A DNA stretch of 64,000 nucleotides. Origin: Butyricimonas faecalis (GTDB lineage: Bacteria > Bacteroidota > Bacteroidia > Bacteroidales > Marinifilaceae). Position numbers and translations under genes: made by a program. The stretch lies in NCBI RefSeq assembly GCF_003991565.1, contig NZ_CP032819.1, positions 3,038,001 through 3,102,000 on the forward strand. Direction: 5' to 3'. The notes beneath the pieces were generated by a model. The model was given only the letters and a program-made list of their open reading frames with translations. It searched no databases and had not been told where the DNA came from. Below, in pieces: positions 34,173 to 42,947 of this stretch. Numbering within the stretch: position 1 is the first letter of the stretch; each line of letters starts with the position of its first letter.

Positions 34173-34180
34173 TATGTTTG
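34173..34180 (+). promoter_or_regulatory. promoter -7 box of rnpA
   Basis: TATGTTTG fits TAnnTTTG. It lies immediately after the hemD terminator and 9 bases before the ATG at 34190, implying a nearly leaderless mRNA. Confidence 0.55.
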
Positions 34181-34189
34181 CACTCGTAT

Positions 34190-34615
34190 ATGGATGAAAC
34201 GATAAAATACACGTTTTGCAAAGAAGAACGGCTATGCCGGAAAGGGGGATTCGAGGAACTTTTATCCTCGGGCTATAGTTTCGTCTCTTATCCGTTACGC
34301 GTGGTTATCCGGTTATACCCGAGGGAAGAGAAAGATTTCCCGGCCCGTATCGCCGTGAGTGTTTCTAAAAGACGTTTCAAACGAGCCGTGAAACGCAACC
34401 GGGTAAAACGTTTGATTCGGGAGGCCTATCGTCTGAATAAAAATGTATTATACTCTTCTATCCCGGAGAATAAAACGATGGATATATTGTTTATATATTT
34501 GCATGACGAGATTTTTGAATATGGTAAAATCGAAAAAGCGATAACCGGTGCTATTAAAAAAATCAGGAACTATATTGAAAAAGATAGTGGTGGGGATATT
34601 ACTGATACCCATTAA
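34190..34615 (+). CDS. rnpA: ribonuclease P protein component
   Basis: RnpA is the protein subunit of RNase P, which cuts 5' leaders from tRNA precursors. The protein (141 aa) has the family core: [14 protein letters not shown] near the start, [20 protein letters not shown] (the RNR basic motif) and [13 protein letters not shown] start it at the ATG at 34190; the longer in-frame start at 34145 lies in the upstream terminator. The 3' end overlaps yidD, the usual neighbour. Confidence 0.94.
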   Translation: MDETIKYTFCKEERLCRKGGFEELLSSGYSFVSYPLRVVIRLYPREEKDFPARIAVSVSKRRFKRAVKRNRVKRLIREAYRLNKNVLYSSIPENKTMDILFIYLHDEIFEYGKIEKAITGAIKKIRNYIEKDSGGDITDTH

Positions 34616-34796
34616 ATTTTATCAGCTATGCATTTCCCCTTGGACACCCCCGAGTTGCCGCTATACACCGACTTGTTCGCAATACGCGGTCGAGGCGTTA
34701 CGAAAACACGGTCCGGTAAAAGGATTATACCTCGCCATAAAACGGATATGTTCCTGTCACCCGTGGGGTGGTTCGGGCTACGATCCGGTACCTTGA
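34548..34796 (+). CDS. yidD: membrane protein insertion efficiency factor YidD
   Basis: A small inner-membrane-associated protein that helps YidC-dependent insertion. The family core is intact: [32 protein letters not shown] and [15 protein letters not shown]. It overlaps the end of rnpA by 68 nt, as often seen. The start is uncertain: GTG at 34548 gives 82 aa, while TTG at 34575 gives [10 protein letters not shown] and a more typical 73 aa. Confidence 0.93.
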   Translation: MLLKKSGTILKKIVVGILLIPIKFYQLCISPWTPPSCRYTPTCSQYAVEALRKHGPVKGLYLAIKRICSCHPWGGSGYDPVP

Positions 34797-34798
34797 AA

Positions 34799-34830
34799 TT
34801 TGTTATTTTGTTGGATATATACTATTTTCG
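34799..34830 (+). promoter_or_regulatory. probable promoter of the S41 protease gene
   Basis: TTTG (34799-34802), a 20-nt spacer and TATTTTCG (34823-34830, one base off TAnnTTTG) lie 25 bases before the ATG at 34855. Confidence 0.5.
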
Positions 34831-34854
34831 CTAGATTGTTATTAAAATAAGATT

Positions 34855-36504
34855 ATGAGAAAAAATACACGTGTAATTATCTTCATTTCGGGAGTCTTGA
34901 TACTGGCTTTCGGGATGCTTGGCTTGAAAGAAGACAATAAAAGGTTCCAGATTAGTAAAGGATTGGATATTTTTGCCACGCTTTTCCGAGACGTGAATCT
35001 TTTTTACGTGGATGACGTGCAGCCGGAGAAAATGGTGCAGGACGGGATTGATGCCATGTTGAAAAAACTGGACCCTTACACGGTTTATTACCCGGAAACG
35101 AAGCTGGACGAATTCAAGATGATGACGACGGGCGAATACGCCGGGATCGGTTCCGTGATCGGCATGAAGGATGATTACGTGGTGATCCGCGAGCCCTACA
35201 AGGGATCTCCTTCATACAAGGCCGGACTGCTTCCGGGCGACTTGATCTTGTCTATTGACGGGGAAAACATGAAGGGAAAGAATGTCGAGTACGTGAGTTC
35301 CCGCCTGAAAGGACAACCCGGTAAGGAAGTGGTGCTTAAACTGCAACGCGTCGGGGAAGAAAAACCGCTGGAAAAACGGGTTCTTCGGGAAGTGGTACAG
35401 GTTCCCAGTGTTCCTTATTACGGGATGTTGAACAACGAAATCGGGTATATCTATTTTACCGGTTTCACGGATAAGGCTGCCGATGATGTAAGACGTGCGA
35501 TCATGGATTTGAAAAACCGGGGAGCGCAATCCCTTGTCCTCGATCTTCGCGGTAACGGGGGCGGATTGTTGGATCAGGCGGTAGAGATTGCCAATTTCTT
35601 CCTGCCGAAAGGCTCCTTGATCGTGAGCACGAAAGGAAAGATGAAACAATGGGATAAAGAGTATTTCACGACGAGAAACCCCTTGTTGCCGGATATGAAA
35701 CTGGCCGTGTTGATCGACCGGGCTTCGGCCTCTGCTTCGGAGATCCTTTCCGGTTCTTTGCAGGATTATGACCGGGCGGTTGTGATCGGCGAACGTTCAT
35801 TCGGCAAGGGATTGGTGCAAACCACCCGTGATTTGGTTTACAACACGAAATTAAAAGTGACCACGGCGAAATATTATATTCCGAGTGGACGCTGTATTCA
35901 AGCGGTGGATTATTCTCATCGTAACCCGGATGGTAGCGTGGGCACGATTCCCGATTCTTTGATGAAACCCTTTAAAACGAAGGCCGGGCGAATCGTGTAT
36001 GACGGTGGTGGCATCACGCCGGACGTGAAAATCGAGCCGGAAAAGTACGCTAAAGTAACCCAGGAACTGGTGTTGCAGGATATGATCTTTGATTTTGTTA
36101 ACGAATACGCGGCAACTCATCCCACGATCGCGGCTCCTTCTGAATTTGTTTTGTCGGATGAATTGTTCAACGAGTTCAAGGAATACTTGAAAAAGCGTAA
36201 GTTTGAATACGAAACAGCCTCTCAACTTGTTTTGGAAAGATTGGAGAAAACCACTCAGGATGAGAAATACTATGATCAGGTTTCAGGTCTGGTCGAACAA
36301 TTGAAAAATAGTCTTGGCCATTCCATCGATCGGGATTTGGATGTTTTCAAGAATGAAATTTCCGATATATTATCCGATCAGTTGATGGAACGTTATTATA
36401 TGCAAGAGGGTGTGATAGAGTATCATGTCCGTAATGACAAGGATATAGCCAAAGCGTTGGAGGTCTTATCGAACAACGAGGAGTATCAAAAAATATTGAA
36501 GTAG
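34855..36504 (+). CDS. S41 family C-terminal processing protease (CtpA-like)
   Basis: The periplasmic serine protease (549 aa) has a signal anchor (VIIFISGVLILAFGML), an N-terminal helical part, a PDZ domain (YKAGLLPGDLILSIDGE) and the S41 core, with Ser in DRASASASEILSG and Lys in ERSFGKGLVQT. It then has a ~130-residue C-terminal extension usual in Bacteroidota. Both catalytic residues are present. Such enzymes trim or degrade envelope proteins. It stands alone with its own promoter; a long inverted repeat follows its stop. Confidence 0.93.
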   Translation: MRKNTRVIIFISGVLILAFGMLGLKEDNKRFQISKGLDIFATLFRDVNLFYVDDVQPEKMVQDGIDAMLKKLDPYTVYYPETKLDEFKMMTTGEYAGIGSVIGMKDDYVVIREPYKGSPSYKAGLLPGDLILSIDGENMKGKNVEYVSSRLKGQPGKEVVLKLQRVGEEKPLEKRVLREVVQVPSVPYYGMLNNEIGYIYFTGFTDKAADDVRRAIMDLKNRGAQSLVLDLRGNGGGLLDQAVEIANFFLPKGSLIVSTKGKMKQWDKEYFTTRNPLLPDMKLAVLIDRASASASEILSGSLQDYDRAVVIGERSFGKGLVQTTRDLVYNTKLKVTTAKYYIPSGRCIQAVDYSHRNPDGSVGTIPDSLMKPFKTKAGRIVYDGGGITPDVKIEPEKYAKVTQELVLQDMIFDFVNEYAATHPTIAAPSEFVLSDELFNEFKEYLKKRKFEYETASQLVLERLEKTTQDEKYYDQVSGLVEQLKNSLGHSIDRDLDVFKNEISDILSDQLMERYYMQEGVIEYHVRNDKDIAKALEVLSNNEEYQKILK

Positions 36505-36516
36505 CATGAAAAAACA

Positions 36517-36552
36517 GATAGTAGTTTTTTGAAATTCCAAAAAACTACTATC
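36517..36552 (+). terminator. inverted repeat ending the S41 gene and overlapping the tRNA promoter
   Basis: A perfect 15-bp inverted repeat, GATAGTAGTTTTTTG and CAAAAAACTACTATC, surrounds a 6-nt loop (AAATTC). It starts 13 bases after the S41 stop. Its 3' arm merges with TATCTTTG (36549-36556), the -7 box of the tRNA gene. Confidence 0.75.
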
Positions 36553-36556
36553 TTTG
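36549..36556 (+). promoter_or_regulatory. tRNA-Gln promoter -7 box
   Basis: TATCTTTG matches TAnnTTTG and lies 17 bases before the tRNA 5' end. A TTTG at 36528-36531 gives a 17-nt spacer, slightly short. Four bases of the box belong to the upstream inverted repeat. Confidence 0.6.
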
Positions 36557-36573
36557 CATCGCAATAAAACAAT

Positions 36574-36644
36574 TGCCCTATTGTGTAATGGTAGCACTAC
36601 AGATTCTGGTTCTGTCTGTCTGGGTTCGAATCCTAGTGGGGCAA
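36574..36644 (+). tRNA. tRNA-Gln (anticodon CTG)
   Basis: Cloverleaf folded by hand: acceptor TGCCCTA with TGGGGCA (one G-T pair), D stem GTG/CAC with loop TAATGGTAG, anticodon stem ACAGA/TCTGT with loop TTCTGGT (anticodon CTG), T stem CTGGG/CCTAG with loop TTCGAAT, discriminator A. The 3' CCA is not encoded. Confidence 0.95.
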
Positions 36645-36651
36645 CAACATA

Positions 36652-36695
36652 AAGAAAACCCTTATAGTTGGAAAACTGTGAGGGTTTTCTTTTTG
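36652..36695 (+). terminator. tRNA-Gln terminator
   Basis: AAGAAAACCCT (36652-36662) pairs with AGGGTTTTCTT around an 18-nt loop and is followed by Ts: a good intrinsic terminator directly after the tRNA. Confidence 0.8.
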
Positions 36696-37000
36696 AATGA
36701 AATTTGTTGATTATCAGTGCCGTTACTTCTCTTTTCTATTTTGTTTGAATGATTTGTGATATTAGGATTAAGGGATAATTTGAGGCATAAGAGGTATCAT
36801 AAAAGGTATCATTTCCCAGTTTTGACAATAAATTTAGGTATCATATTAATGTATTTATTGTTAATGTTTTACAAATAAATATTATGATAATGATCCAGAT
36901 GGCCTCATTTTTTTCATGTATGTTTGGAAGGAGTAAGTAAGGTTTGTACTTGTTTGTGCTAAGGTTTATTTTTAATTTGTAGTTAATAGGTAATGACTAA

Positions 37001-37124
37001 CGGATTACTACCAAATGTAGTATTTTCATTACATTTTATAAATACTTTATGAACCTTATTATATATAAGGTTCATATAAGGTTTCTATAAGGTATCTATA
37101 AGGTTCATGACGGTAGTGATCCGG
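37001..37124 (+). repeat. structured element B: hairpin + four 11-bp repeats + GGTAGTGATCCGG, with end inverted repeats
   Basis: TTATAAA (37036-37042); a perfect 12-bp inverted repeat (37048-37059 with 37065-37076) around a 5-nt loop; four 11-bp units ATAAGGTTCAT, ATAAGGTTTCT, ATAAGGTATCT, ATAAGGTTCAT (37065-37108); three bases; GGTAGTGATCCGG (37112-37124). On the left, CGGATTACTACC (37001-37012) is the inverted form of the right-hand motif with one mismatch. The plan matches element A although the repeat unit differs. It sits in the ~550-bp gap between the tRNA terminator and the AraC gene, where nothing else was recognised. Confidence 0.85.
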
Positions 37125-37242
37125 TAGTATTCAGTTCATGACAATATACTTGTAATTAAATTGCTTGTTATATAAGCATTGATTTTCATGTAGTTACGAT
37201 TCTGCTATGTTTGAAATTTCTCTTTTTTGAAGAAACTATTTT

Positions 37243-38154
37243 TTATTTTTTGGATTTCGCCATCACATTTCTGAATTCTAGAGGTGAAATGCCGGCCCAT
37301 CTTTTGAAAAACTTACTGAAAGAGGCTTGGTCAGAGAATTGCAACTCGGAGGCAATCTGCTGAATGGAAAATTCGGATAGCGCGAGAAGGTTGCGCGCCT
37401 CGCTGTATAACATCTCGTAAATGAAATTGTTCACGGAGCGGCCGGTTTGTGATTTGATGATGGAGGTCAGGTACTGGGGCGTGATATTCATTTCCCGGGC
37501 GTAAAAAGGAACGGAATGTTCCGTTTTATAATGGAGCATGAGCAACGTGATAAACTTCCGTAATATATAGGCATATCGGGTTTGTGGAACACCTTCGGTT
37601 GTTTCATCTATTTCTTTATTATCCAAGATGTTGTCGATTTCCAGATAGTAACGAATCAGGGCGTTCTGGATCATTTCCAACTGATAGGAATGTTCCGTTC
37701 GGGAGAGTTGAATCCGGAGGTCTTCCATGCTGGTGGTTAGCAGGAGTTTTTCTTCCTCGGAGATTTGCACGATGGGGTAATGGTACATGTTCATCCTGCG
37801 GGCAATGCGGTGTTGGATGTTGAGAATAGGCAGGCGGTCGATAAAATTCTTGTGCGAACAGAGGCACAGGCATTGAAAATCATCGCTTACTTGGTGAAAA
37901 TTCGTGAGGTGCAGCGGGGATAGGATGCACAGGGAATGGGCGTCAAGCGGGTATTCCGCGCTATCGACCAAAAGCGTGGCTCTTCCCGATAACACCAGGA
38001 TGTAGGAAAAAGCATTCAGGTAAACGGATTTGTTTTCGAACAGGAGAAATTTAGTGCCGGTGTCGGAGGTGAACACGGCAATTTCTCCCTTGTAGGAAGC
38101 GCTTTTTCTGAAAGCCGCGATTTCTTGAATGTTGACAATGTTGTAAGGCTCCAT
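37243..38154 (-). CDS. AraC-family transcriptional regulator
   Basis: The protein (303 aa) has an N-terminal cupin-like sensing part (LNAFSYILVLSGRATLLVDS) and a C-terminal pair of helix-turn-helix motifs (YAREMNITPQYLTSIIKSQT; IQQIASELQFSDQASFSKFF), ending with the AraC signature KRWAGISPLEFRN. It lies 8 nt after the YczE-like gene on the same strand and faces a TolC/HlyD/MFS efflux operon. Control of that operon is a reasonable guess from position. The ligand is unknown. Confidence 0.92.
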   Translation of the reverse strand: MEPYNIVNIQEIAAFRKSASYKGEIAVFTSDTGTKFLLFENKSVYLNAFSYILVLSGRATLLVDSAEYPLDAHSLCILSPLHLTNFHQVSDDFQCLCLCSHKNFIDRLPILNIQHRIARRMNMYHYPIVQISEEEKLLLTTSMEDLRIQLSRTEHSYQLEMIQNALIRYYLEIDNILDNKEIDETTEGVPQTRYAYILRKFITLLMLHYKTEHSVPFYAREMNITPQYLTSIIKSQTGRSVNNFIYEMLYSEARNLLALSEFSIQQIASELQFSDQASFSKFFKRWAGISPLEFRNVMAKSKK

Positions 38155-38162
38155 GCTGGGGG

Positions 38163-38831
38163 TTATCTTATGATGATGGAGCGAAGTTTATGTAATGTTT
38201 TTTGTGTCATGATTTTTTGGTTCAAAAAGCTGACCAGGTAGCCCGTTATGCAGGCCGCGATGATGGAACCTTCCCGCACGCCTTCTACGCGTTGGCTCAA
38301 GATGAGGGAAAGGATGACGGCCGACGTGACCAGGGTAACATCGAAGTACACTTTGAATTTTCCGAATTCCTTGTTACAGTTGCGGGAGGCGTATTTCACG
38401 AATCCTTCGGCACTCATCATGGCCACGCGGGGTTTTATTTCGAGAACAACTCCGATGGATTGCACGAGGCAGCCGACGAGTAGCAAGGCAATGGACATCC
38501 CGTAGTTCGAGGGGTGTAAGTCATTTGTCAAGAGCATATTCAGGTCGATAAATACCGAGAATATGAAGGAAAAGGGAAGCTGAAGTAGTATTTCGATGAT
38601 GTCCCGTTTGCTTTTATTGTTCCGGATCAGCCAGAATTGTCCGATGATTAATAGCGTATTGATGATGAACGTGCAGGTTCCCAAGGATAGAGAGCTGTTC
38701 AGGCTCAACACGTAGTTTACACTGGATATAGGCGTGGTGCCTAGAGCCGAACGGACAATCAACACGACTCCCGCGGCTAGAAAATACAAGCCGATAACGA
38801 ATACTAAATATTTTTTTGAAAGTTCCTTCAT
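38163..38831 (-). CDS. YczE/YitT-like integral membrane protein
   Basis: The protein (222 aa) has about five hydrophobic helices and the family-type start KKYLVFVIGLYFLAAGVVLI followed by RSALGTTPISSVNYVLS. Related YczE/YyaS/YitT proteins are putative transporters of unknown substrate. The ATG at 38831 follows AAAGGAG, one of the few clear ribosome sites in the window, so the longer frame to 38900 is rejected. It shares an operon with the AraC regulator. Confidence 0.85.
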   Translation of the reverse strand: MKELSKKYLVFVIGLYFLAAGVVLIVRSALGTTPISSVNYVLSLNSSLSLGTCTFIINTLLIIGQFWLIRNNKSKRDIIEILLQLPFSFIFSVFIDLNMLLTNDLHPSNYGMSIALLLVGCLVQSIGVVLEIKPRVAMMSAEGFVKYASRNCNKEFGKFKVYFDVTLVTSAVILSLILSQRVEGVREGSIIAACITGYLVSFLNQKIMTQKTLHKLRSIIIR

Positions 38832-38860
38832 GGTTAATTTCTCCTTTGTAAAAAAACATG

Positions 38861-38868
38861 CAAAGGTA
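38861..38868 (-). promoter_or_regulatory. promoter -7 box of the YczE-like/AraC operon
   Basis: On the minus strand TACCTTTG (38868-38861) fits TAnnTTTG and lies 29 bases before the ATG at 38831. No clear -33 box was found. Confidence 0.55.
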
Positions 38869-39001
38869 CTATTTTTTGATGAGAATAGGAATAATGGCAA
38901 ACGGGTTGTTTCAAATAAAACAAATTCTCTCGGTTTTCGAACATCCGATTGTTGGGGCTTTTTTAGGAATTTTGCGGCGTCTTAAAGAAAGAAAAAGCAG
39001 G

Positions 39002-40306
39002 ATGAATAGGAAGAAATTTGTGACAGGACTATTGTGTATGGCCGGTCTGTTACCGGTTTGCGCGCAACAAAGGGTTTTGAGCGTGGAGGAGATGTTTCGT
39101 TTGGCCGACACGAATAGTCGGAGTATTCGCTCGCATCGTCTCGCTGTTGATGAAACAAGGCAGGGAACGAAAACGGCTAAAAGTGATAAGTTGCCTTCTA
39201 TCGAGGCAAATTTGTCGTTCAGTTATATCGGGAACGGCTGGATGACGGATCGGGATTTTTCGGACGGGCAGAAGGCCTCTATGCCGCATTACGGGAATAG
39301 TTTCGCGATTAAAGCGACACAGGTGGTGTATGCCGGGGGAGCTATCAATCGTGGTGTCCGGTTGAGCGAGTTGCGGGAGCAGGTGGCGGAATTGGAGTTG
39401 CAGGATAGCCGCCAGGAGGTGCGGCTTCTGTTGGTGGGGTATTATTTGGAACTTTACCAGTTGTATAACCGGCAAGAGGTTTACGAGAAAAACATCGAGC
39501 AAACTCGTATGCTTGTGAAAGAGATTCAAGCCGCTTTTCAACAGGGGACGGCCTTGAAGAGTGATATTACCCGTTACGAGCTTCAGTTGCAGAGTTTGGA
39601 GCTGGGCTTGACGAGTACGCGGAACCGGATTAAAGTTTTGAATCGTCAGTTGACAACGACGATCGGTTTGGACCCGGAGACGGTGATTTTACCCGACACG
39701 ACCGTGTTGACAAGGGAAATGGAGAGGCGGGATGAGTTGGCTTGGCAGGGAATGAAAGATGAATCTCCGCGCTTGAAACTGGCAGATTTGGGGGTGGAGA
39801 TCAGTAAGCAACAACAAGATTTGGTGCGTGCAGGGCGTAGGCCGAATATCGGACTCGTGGCCGCGAATCATTTTGACGGGCCGATACTGATCGAGGTGCC
39901 GCCGATTGACAAGAATTTTAATTACTGGTATGTCGGAATAGGTGTTTCCTACAAGTTTGACGCTCTTTTCAAGAATAATAAGAAGTTGAAGCAAGCCCGG
40001 ATTGCTACCCGGAAGGCGGAGGAGGAGCGGTTGTTGGCGGAGGAACAGGTCGCTAACGGGATTCATGCCGCGTGGGTTGAACTGGATGAGGCTTATTCCC
40101 GGTTGCGTACGCGGGAGAAGAGCGTGCAATTGGCTCACGAGAATTACGACGTGGTGCGTTATCGTTACTTGAACGGGTTGTCCCTGGTGACGGATATGCT
40201 GGATGCCAGTAATATACAGTTGAGTAGCGAGTTGGAGTTGACGAATGCCCGGATCGGTATTCTGTATCAGTATTATTTGTTGAAGAGGACGGTTGGTGGT
40301 TTGTAA
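39002..40306 (+). CDS. TolC-family outer-membrane efflux channel
   Basis: The protein (434 aa) has a signal peptide (KKFVTGLLCMAGLLPVCAQ) and two long alpha-helical OEP repeats with the beta strands expected of TolC trimers (QVVYAGGAINRGVRLSELRE; ANGIHAAWVELDEAYSRLRT). It forms the outer-membrane duct of a tripartite pump with the HlyD and MFS proteins encoded next. I choose the ATG at 39002 for the signal peptide; the frame extends upstream to 38858 without supporting features. It overlaps or abuts the HlyD gene at 40306. Confidence 0.92.
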   Translation: MNRKKFVTGLLCMAGLLPVCAQQRVLSVEEMFRLADTNSRSIRSHRLAVDETRQGTKTAKSDKLPSIEANLSFSYIGNGWMTDRDFSDGQKASMPHYGNSFAIKATQVVYAGGAINRGVRLSELREQVAELELQDSRQEVRLLLVGYYLELYQLYNRQEVYEKNIEQTRMLVKEIQAAFQQGTALKSDITRYELQLQSLELGLTSTRNRIKVLNRQLTTTIGLDPETVILPDTTVLTREMERRDELAWQGMKDESPRLKLADLGVEISKQQQDLVRAGRRPNIGLVAANHFDGPILIEVPPIDKNFNYWYVGIGVSYKFDALFKNNKKLKQARIATRKAEEERLLAEEQVANGIHAAWVELDEAYSRLRTREKSVQLAHENYDVVRYRYLNGLSLVTDMLDASNIQLSSELELTNARIGILYQYYLLKRTVGGL

Positions 40307-41364
40307 TGATTTTAATTGATATTTTGGTTATGAGTACAAGTAGAAAGAAATGGATTCCTAACGTGGTTTTAATCCTTGTTATTGTTGTCGGAATTTGCTG
40401 GGTGGCCAGTCGTTTTATTCATTTGGGACGGGTGGTGTACACGAATAATGCCCAGGTGAAACAACATATTACCCCGGTAAATACCCGGGTACAGGGGTTT
40501 ATCAAGAAGATATATTTCGAGGAGTACCAGCGTGTGTGTAAAGGCGATACGCTGGTGGTGATCGAGGATGCCGAGTTTTGTCTGCGATTGGCCCAGGCGG
40601 AGGCGGATTACCGGAACGCGCTGGTCGGGATGGACGCGATGCACACGACGGTTCACGCGGCGCAGAGTCATGTGTTGGTGACGGATGCCGGGGTGGAGGA
40701 GGTGCGGGTGCGATTGGCGAACGCGGAGAAAGACTACGAGCGTTACAAGGAGTTGTTGAAGCAGGGGGCGGTTACCGTGCAACAGTTTGATCGGGTGAAG
40801 ACGGAGTTCGAGGCAACGAAGGCTCGCCACGAGCAAATTCTTCGCCAGCGACAGGCGGTTTCACTGGTGAAGCAAGAGCAGGCGCAGCGTTTGGAACAAA
40901 ACGAGGCGAATGTCAAGCTTGCCGAGGCCGCGTTGAATTTGGCCCGACTGAATCTTTCGTACACGGTGATTCTGGCCACGACCGACGGGGTGACCGGGCG
41001 CAAGAATATACACGAGGGGGAGCTCGTGCAACCGGGTCAGACGATGGTTAATCTCGTGGACGTGAACGAAAAATGGGTGATCGCGAATTACAAGGAGAGG
41101 CAAACGACCCGCATGGAGGAGGGGCAGATGGTGGAGATCGAGGTGGATGCTATCCCAGGAGTAAGGTTTGAGGGACGAGTGGCGTCGATTTCGGAGGCCA
41201 CGGGGGCTTCTTTTGCACTGATCCCGCAGGATAATTCTGCCGGGAATTTCGTGAAGGTGGAACAGCGTATTCCGGTTCGTATTGAATTCACGGGGAGAAA
41301 CAGGCCGGAGGATATGAGCCGCTTGCGTGCCGGGATGAACGTGGAGTGTAAGGTTAATTACTAG
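40306..41364 (+). CDS. HlyD/EmrA-family periplasmic adaptor
   Basis: The protein (up to 352 aa) has an N-terminal anchor (NVVLILVIVVGICWVASRFI), a first lipoyl half (YTNNAQVKQHITPVNTRVQG), a coiled-coil hairpin (about residues 95-195), a second lipoyl half with TTDGVTGRKNIHEGELVQPG and the beta-barrel/MP domains. This is the EmrA form that pairs with MFS pumps. Unlike the adaptor at 5480-6229, the hairpin is present. The start may be the ATG at 40306 or 40330. The MFS gene follows after 5 nt. Confidence 0.92.
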   Translation: MILIDILVMSTSRKKWIPNVVLILVIVVGICWVASRFIHLGRVVYTNNAQVKQHITPVNTRVQGFIKKIYFEEYQRVCKGDTLVVIEDAEFCLRLAQAEADYRNALVGMDAMHTTVHAAQSHVLVTDAGVEEVRVRLANAEKDYERYKELLKQGAVTVQQFDRVKTEFEATKARHEQILRQRQAVSLVKQEQAQRLEQNEANVKLAEAALNLARLNLSYTVILATTDGVTGRKNIHEGELVQPGQTMVNLVDVNEKWVIANYKERQTTRMEEGQMVEIEVDAIPGVRFEGRVASISEATGASFALIPQDNSAGNFVKVEQRIPVRIEFTGRNRPEDMSRLRAGMNVECKVNY

Positions 41365-41369
41365 AGGAG

Positions 41370-42947
41370 ATGTCTGTACCGAATATACCGACACGTATCC
41401 TGATGTTCCGGGATTTTGTTCCGGACCGGGTACGTGTGTTTCTTTGTTTGTTTTTTGCCGTGACGTTTCAATTCAGCGGGGGGATTTATTTGGCGTCTGT
41501 TTCTCAGATGGTCGGGTCGTTGGCGTTGATGCAGGAGGATATCATGATGGCGGGTTATGCTTCGTTCGTGGGGACAACGATTGTTTTTCCTATTCTTTTC
41601 CGGTTGAAGTTTCGTTTCACTTCCCGGTCGATTTTCTTGATGGTTTGTCCGGCGTTGATTGTTTGTAATTTGATCACGATGAGCACGGGGAGTCTTCCCG
41701 TGTTGGTCGGGGTGTGTTTTATTGCCGGGATGTTGCGTATGTGGGGGACGTTCGAGTGCTTGTCGAGCGTGCAGCTCAGTATCACGCCGACTCGTAATTT
41801 CGCGGTGTTCTTTCCGGTCGTGTATCTTATCGTGTTGGGGAGTATTCAGTTGTCGGGGCTGGTGACTGTTTATTTGGGGTATTGGGCTGACTGGCGATAC
41901 ATGCATGGGTTGATTGTCGGATTGTTGCTTGTCGTATGGTTGTGTGCGGCCCTGTTTACCCGACATTTTCGGTTTATGAAGGCGTTGCCGTTGTACGGGA
42001 TAGATTGGTTGGGCGGTGTTTTGTGGGCGATTTTTCTTTTGGCGTTGGTTTTTGTTTTTGAATACGGGAAGTTTTATGACTGGTTGTATTCTCCTTATAT
42101 CCGTTCGGGAATCGTGGTTGCGGTCGTGGCGTTGTTGTTGAATATTAACCGGATGCACACGCTGCGGCATCCTTATATCACGAAGGAGGCGCTGGGGTAC
42201 CGCAATATGGGGGCGATATTGTTCGCGTTTCTGGTGTTGTGTTGCTTGCAGGCGACACCGACAATCCTGCAAAATATGTTTACCGGGGGTATTTTGAAGT
42301 ATGACGTGCTGAGTTCGGTGTCTCTGAATTGGTGGAATTTGCTGGGGATTGTTTTGGGTGCTTTGGCGGTTTATTACTGGCACGCTCGTTTGCATGGGGG
42401 GTATAAAAGGGCCGTGTTTACGGGGTTCGCGCTGGTCGTGATGTACCAGTGTTTCATGTTTTTCCTGATAGATCCGCGGATGAATATTGAGTGGCTTTAC
42501 CTGCCGACGTTGTTAAGAGGGGTGGGGCTCGTGATGATTTATATATCGTTGACGGTTTATATCTCGGGTTTCGTGTCGTTCCAGCATTTCTTCCAGGTGT
42601 TGTCTTTGTTGGGTTTCGTGCGGACGGGGTTCGGGTCGGCATTCGGAAGTGCGATTTATGAACGGATGATGCAGCATGTGTTGCCGGAGAAGTACCAGTT
42701 GTTGGCTACCGATCTGGATGCTGTGAATCCTGTTGCGGCGCACATCCCCGTGGAGCAGCTTTATGGGGAGACGATGAGGCAGGCGATGCTGGTTAGCGTG
42801 AAGGAATTATATGGCTGGACGTGTATTGCTGGGATTTTCTTTTTGCTGATGCTTTTGAGTTACAGGTATTTGAACCGGAACACGGTGGGACGTTTACCCG
42901 GGATGAGGCGGATTAAGCGGATGATGAAACGGGATGTTTCTTTTTAA
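41370..42947 (+). CDS. MFS multidrug efflux transporter (EmrB-like)
   Basis: This 525-aa proton-driven exporter has about fourteen hydrophobic segments across its length, with only short hydrophilic ends, as in the DHA2/EmrB class. The sequence is well diverged from EmrB, so the substrate cannot be guessed beyond drug-like or toxic compounds. It is last in the TolC/HlyD/MFS operon; the large palindrome and a terminator hairpin follow. Its GC-rich codons create long reading frames on the opposite strand that are not genes. Confidence 0.9.
   Translation: MSVPNIPTRILMFRDFVPDRVRVFLCLFFAVTFQFSGGIYLASVSQMVGSLALMQEDIMMAGYASFVGTTIVFPILFRLKFRFTSRSIFLMVCPALIVCNLITMSTGSLPVLVGVCFIAGMLRMWGTFECLSSVQLSITPTRNFAVFFPVVYLIVLGSIQLSGLVTVYLGYWADWRYMHGLIVGLLLVVWLCAALFTRHFRFMKALPLYGIDWLGGVLWAIFLLALVFVFEYGKFYDWLYSPYIRSGIVVAVVALLLNINRMHTLRHPYITKEALGYRNMGAILFAFLVLCCLQATPTILQNMFTGGILKYDVLSSVSLNWWNLLGIVLGALAVYYWHARLHGGYKRAVFTGFALVVMYQCFMFFLIDPRMNIEWLYLPTLLRGVGLVMIYISLTVYISGFVSFQHFFQVLSLLGFVRTGFGSAFGSAIYERMMQHVLPEKYQLLATDLDAVNPVAAHIPVEQLYGETMRQAMLVSVKELYGWTCIAGIFFLLMLLSYRYLNRNTVGRLPGMRRIKRMMKRDVSF

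Noticed and set aside
34145-34189. Upstream in-frame ATG for rnpA
   Set aside because: It falls inside the hemD terminator hairpin and before the TATGTTTG promoter box; the ATG at 34190 begins the conserved protein.
36640-37242. Possible integrated element next to the tRNA-Gln gene
   Set aside because: No integrase gene and no direct repeat of the tRNA 3' end was found; the tRNA has its own terminator and the following genes look resident.
38832-38900. Longer N-terminus for the YczE-like protein
   Set aside because: It would start upstream of the TACCTTTG promoter box; the ATG at 38831 follows a clear AAAGGAG site.
39050-41394. Several 60-180 codon minus-strand frames opposite the TolC and HlyD genes
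   Set aside because: No ribosome sites, no conserved motifs, and full overlap with well-supported genes.
41361-42395. Long open frame on the minus strand opposite the MFS gene
   Set aside because: Its product is rich in His, Arg, Gln and Pro without domains, as expected from the complement of GC-rich hydrophobic codons; the MFS frame is clearly the gene.
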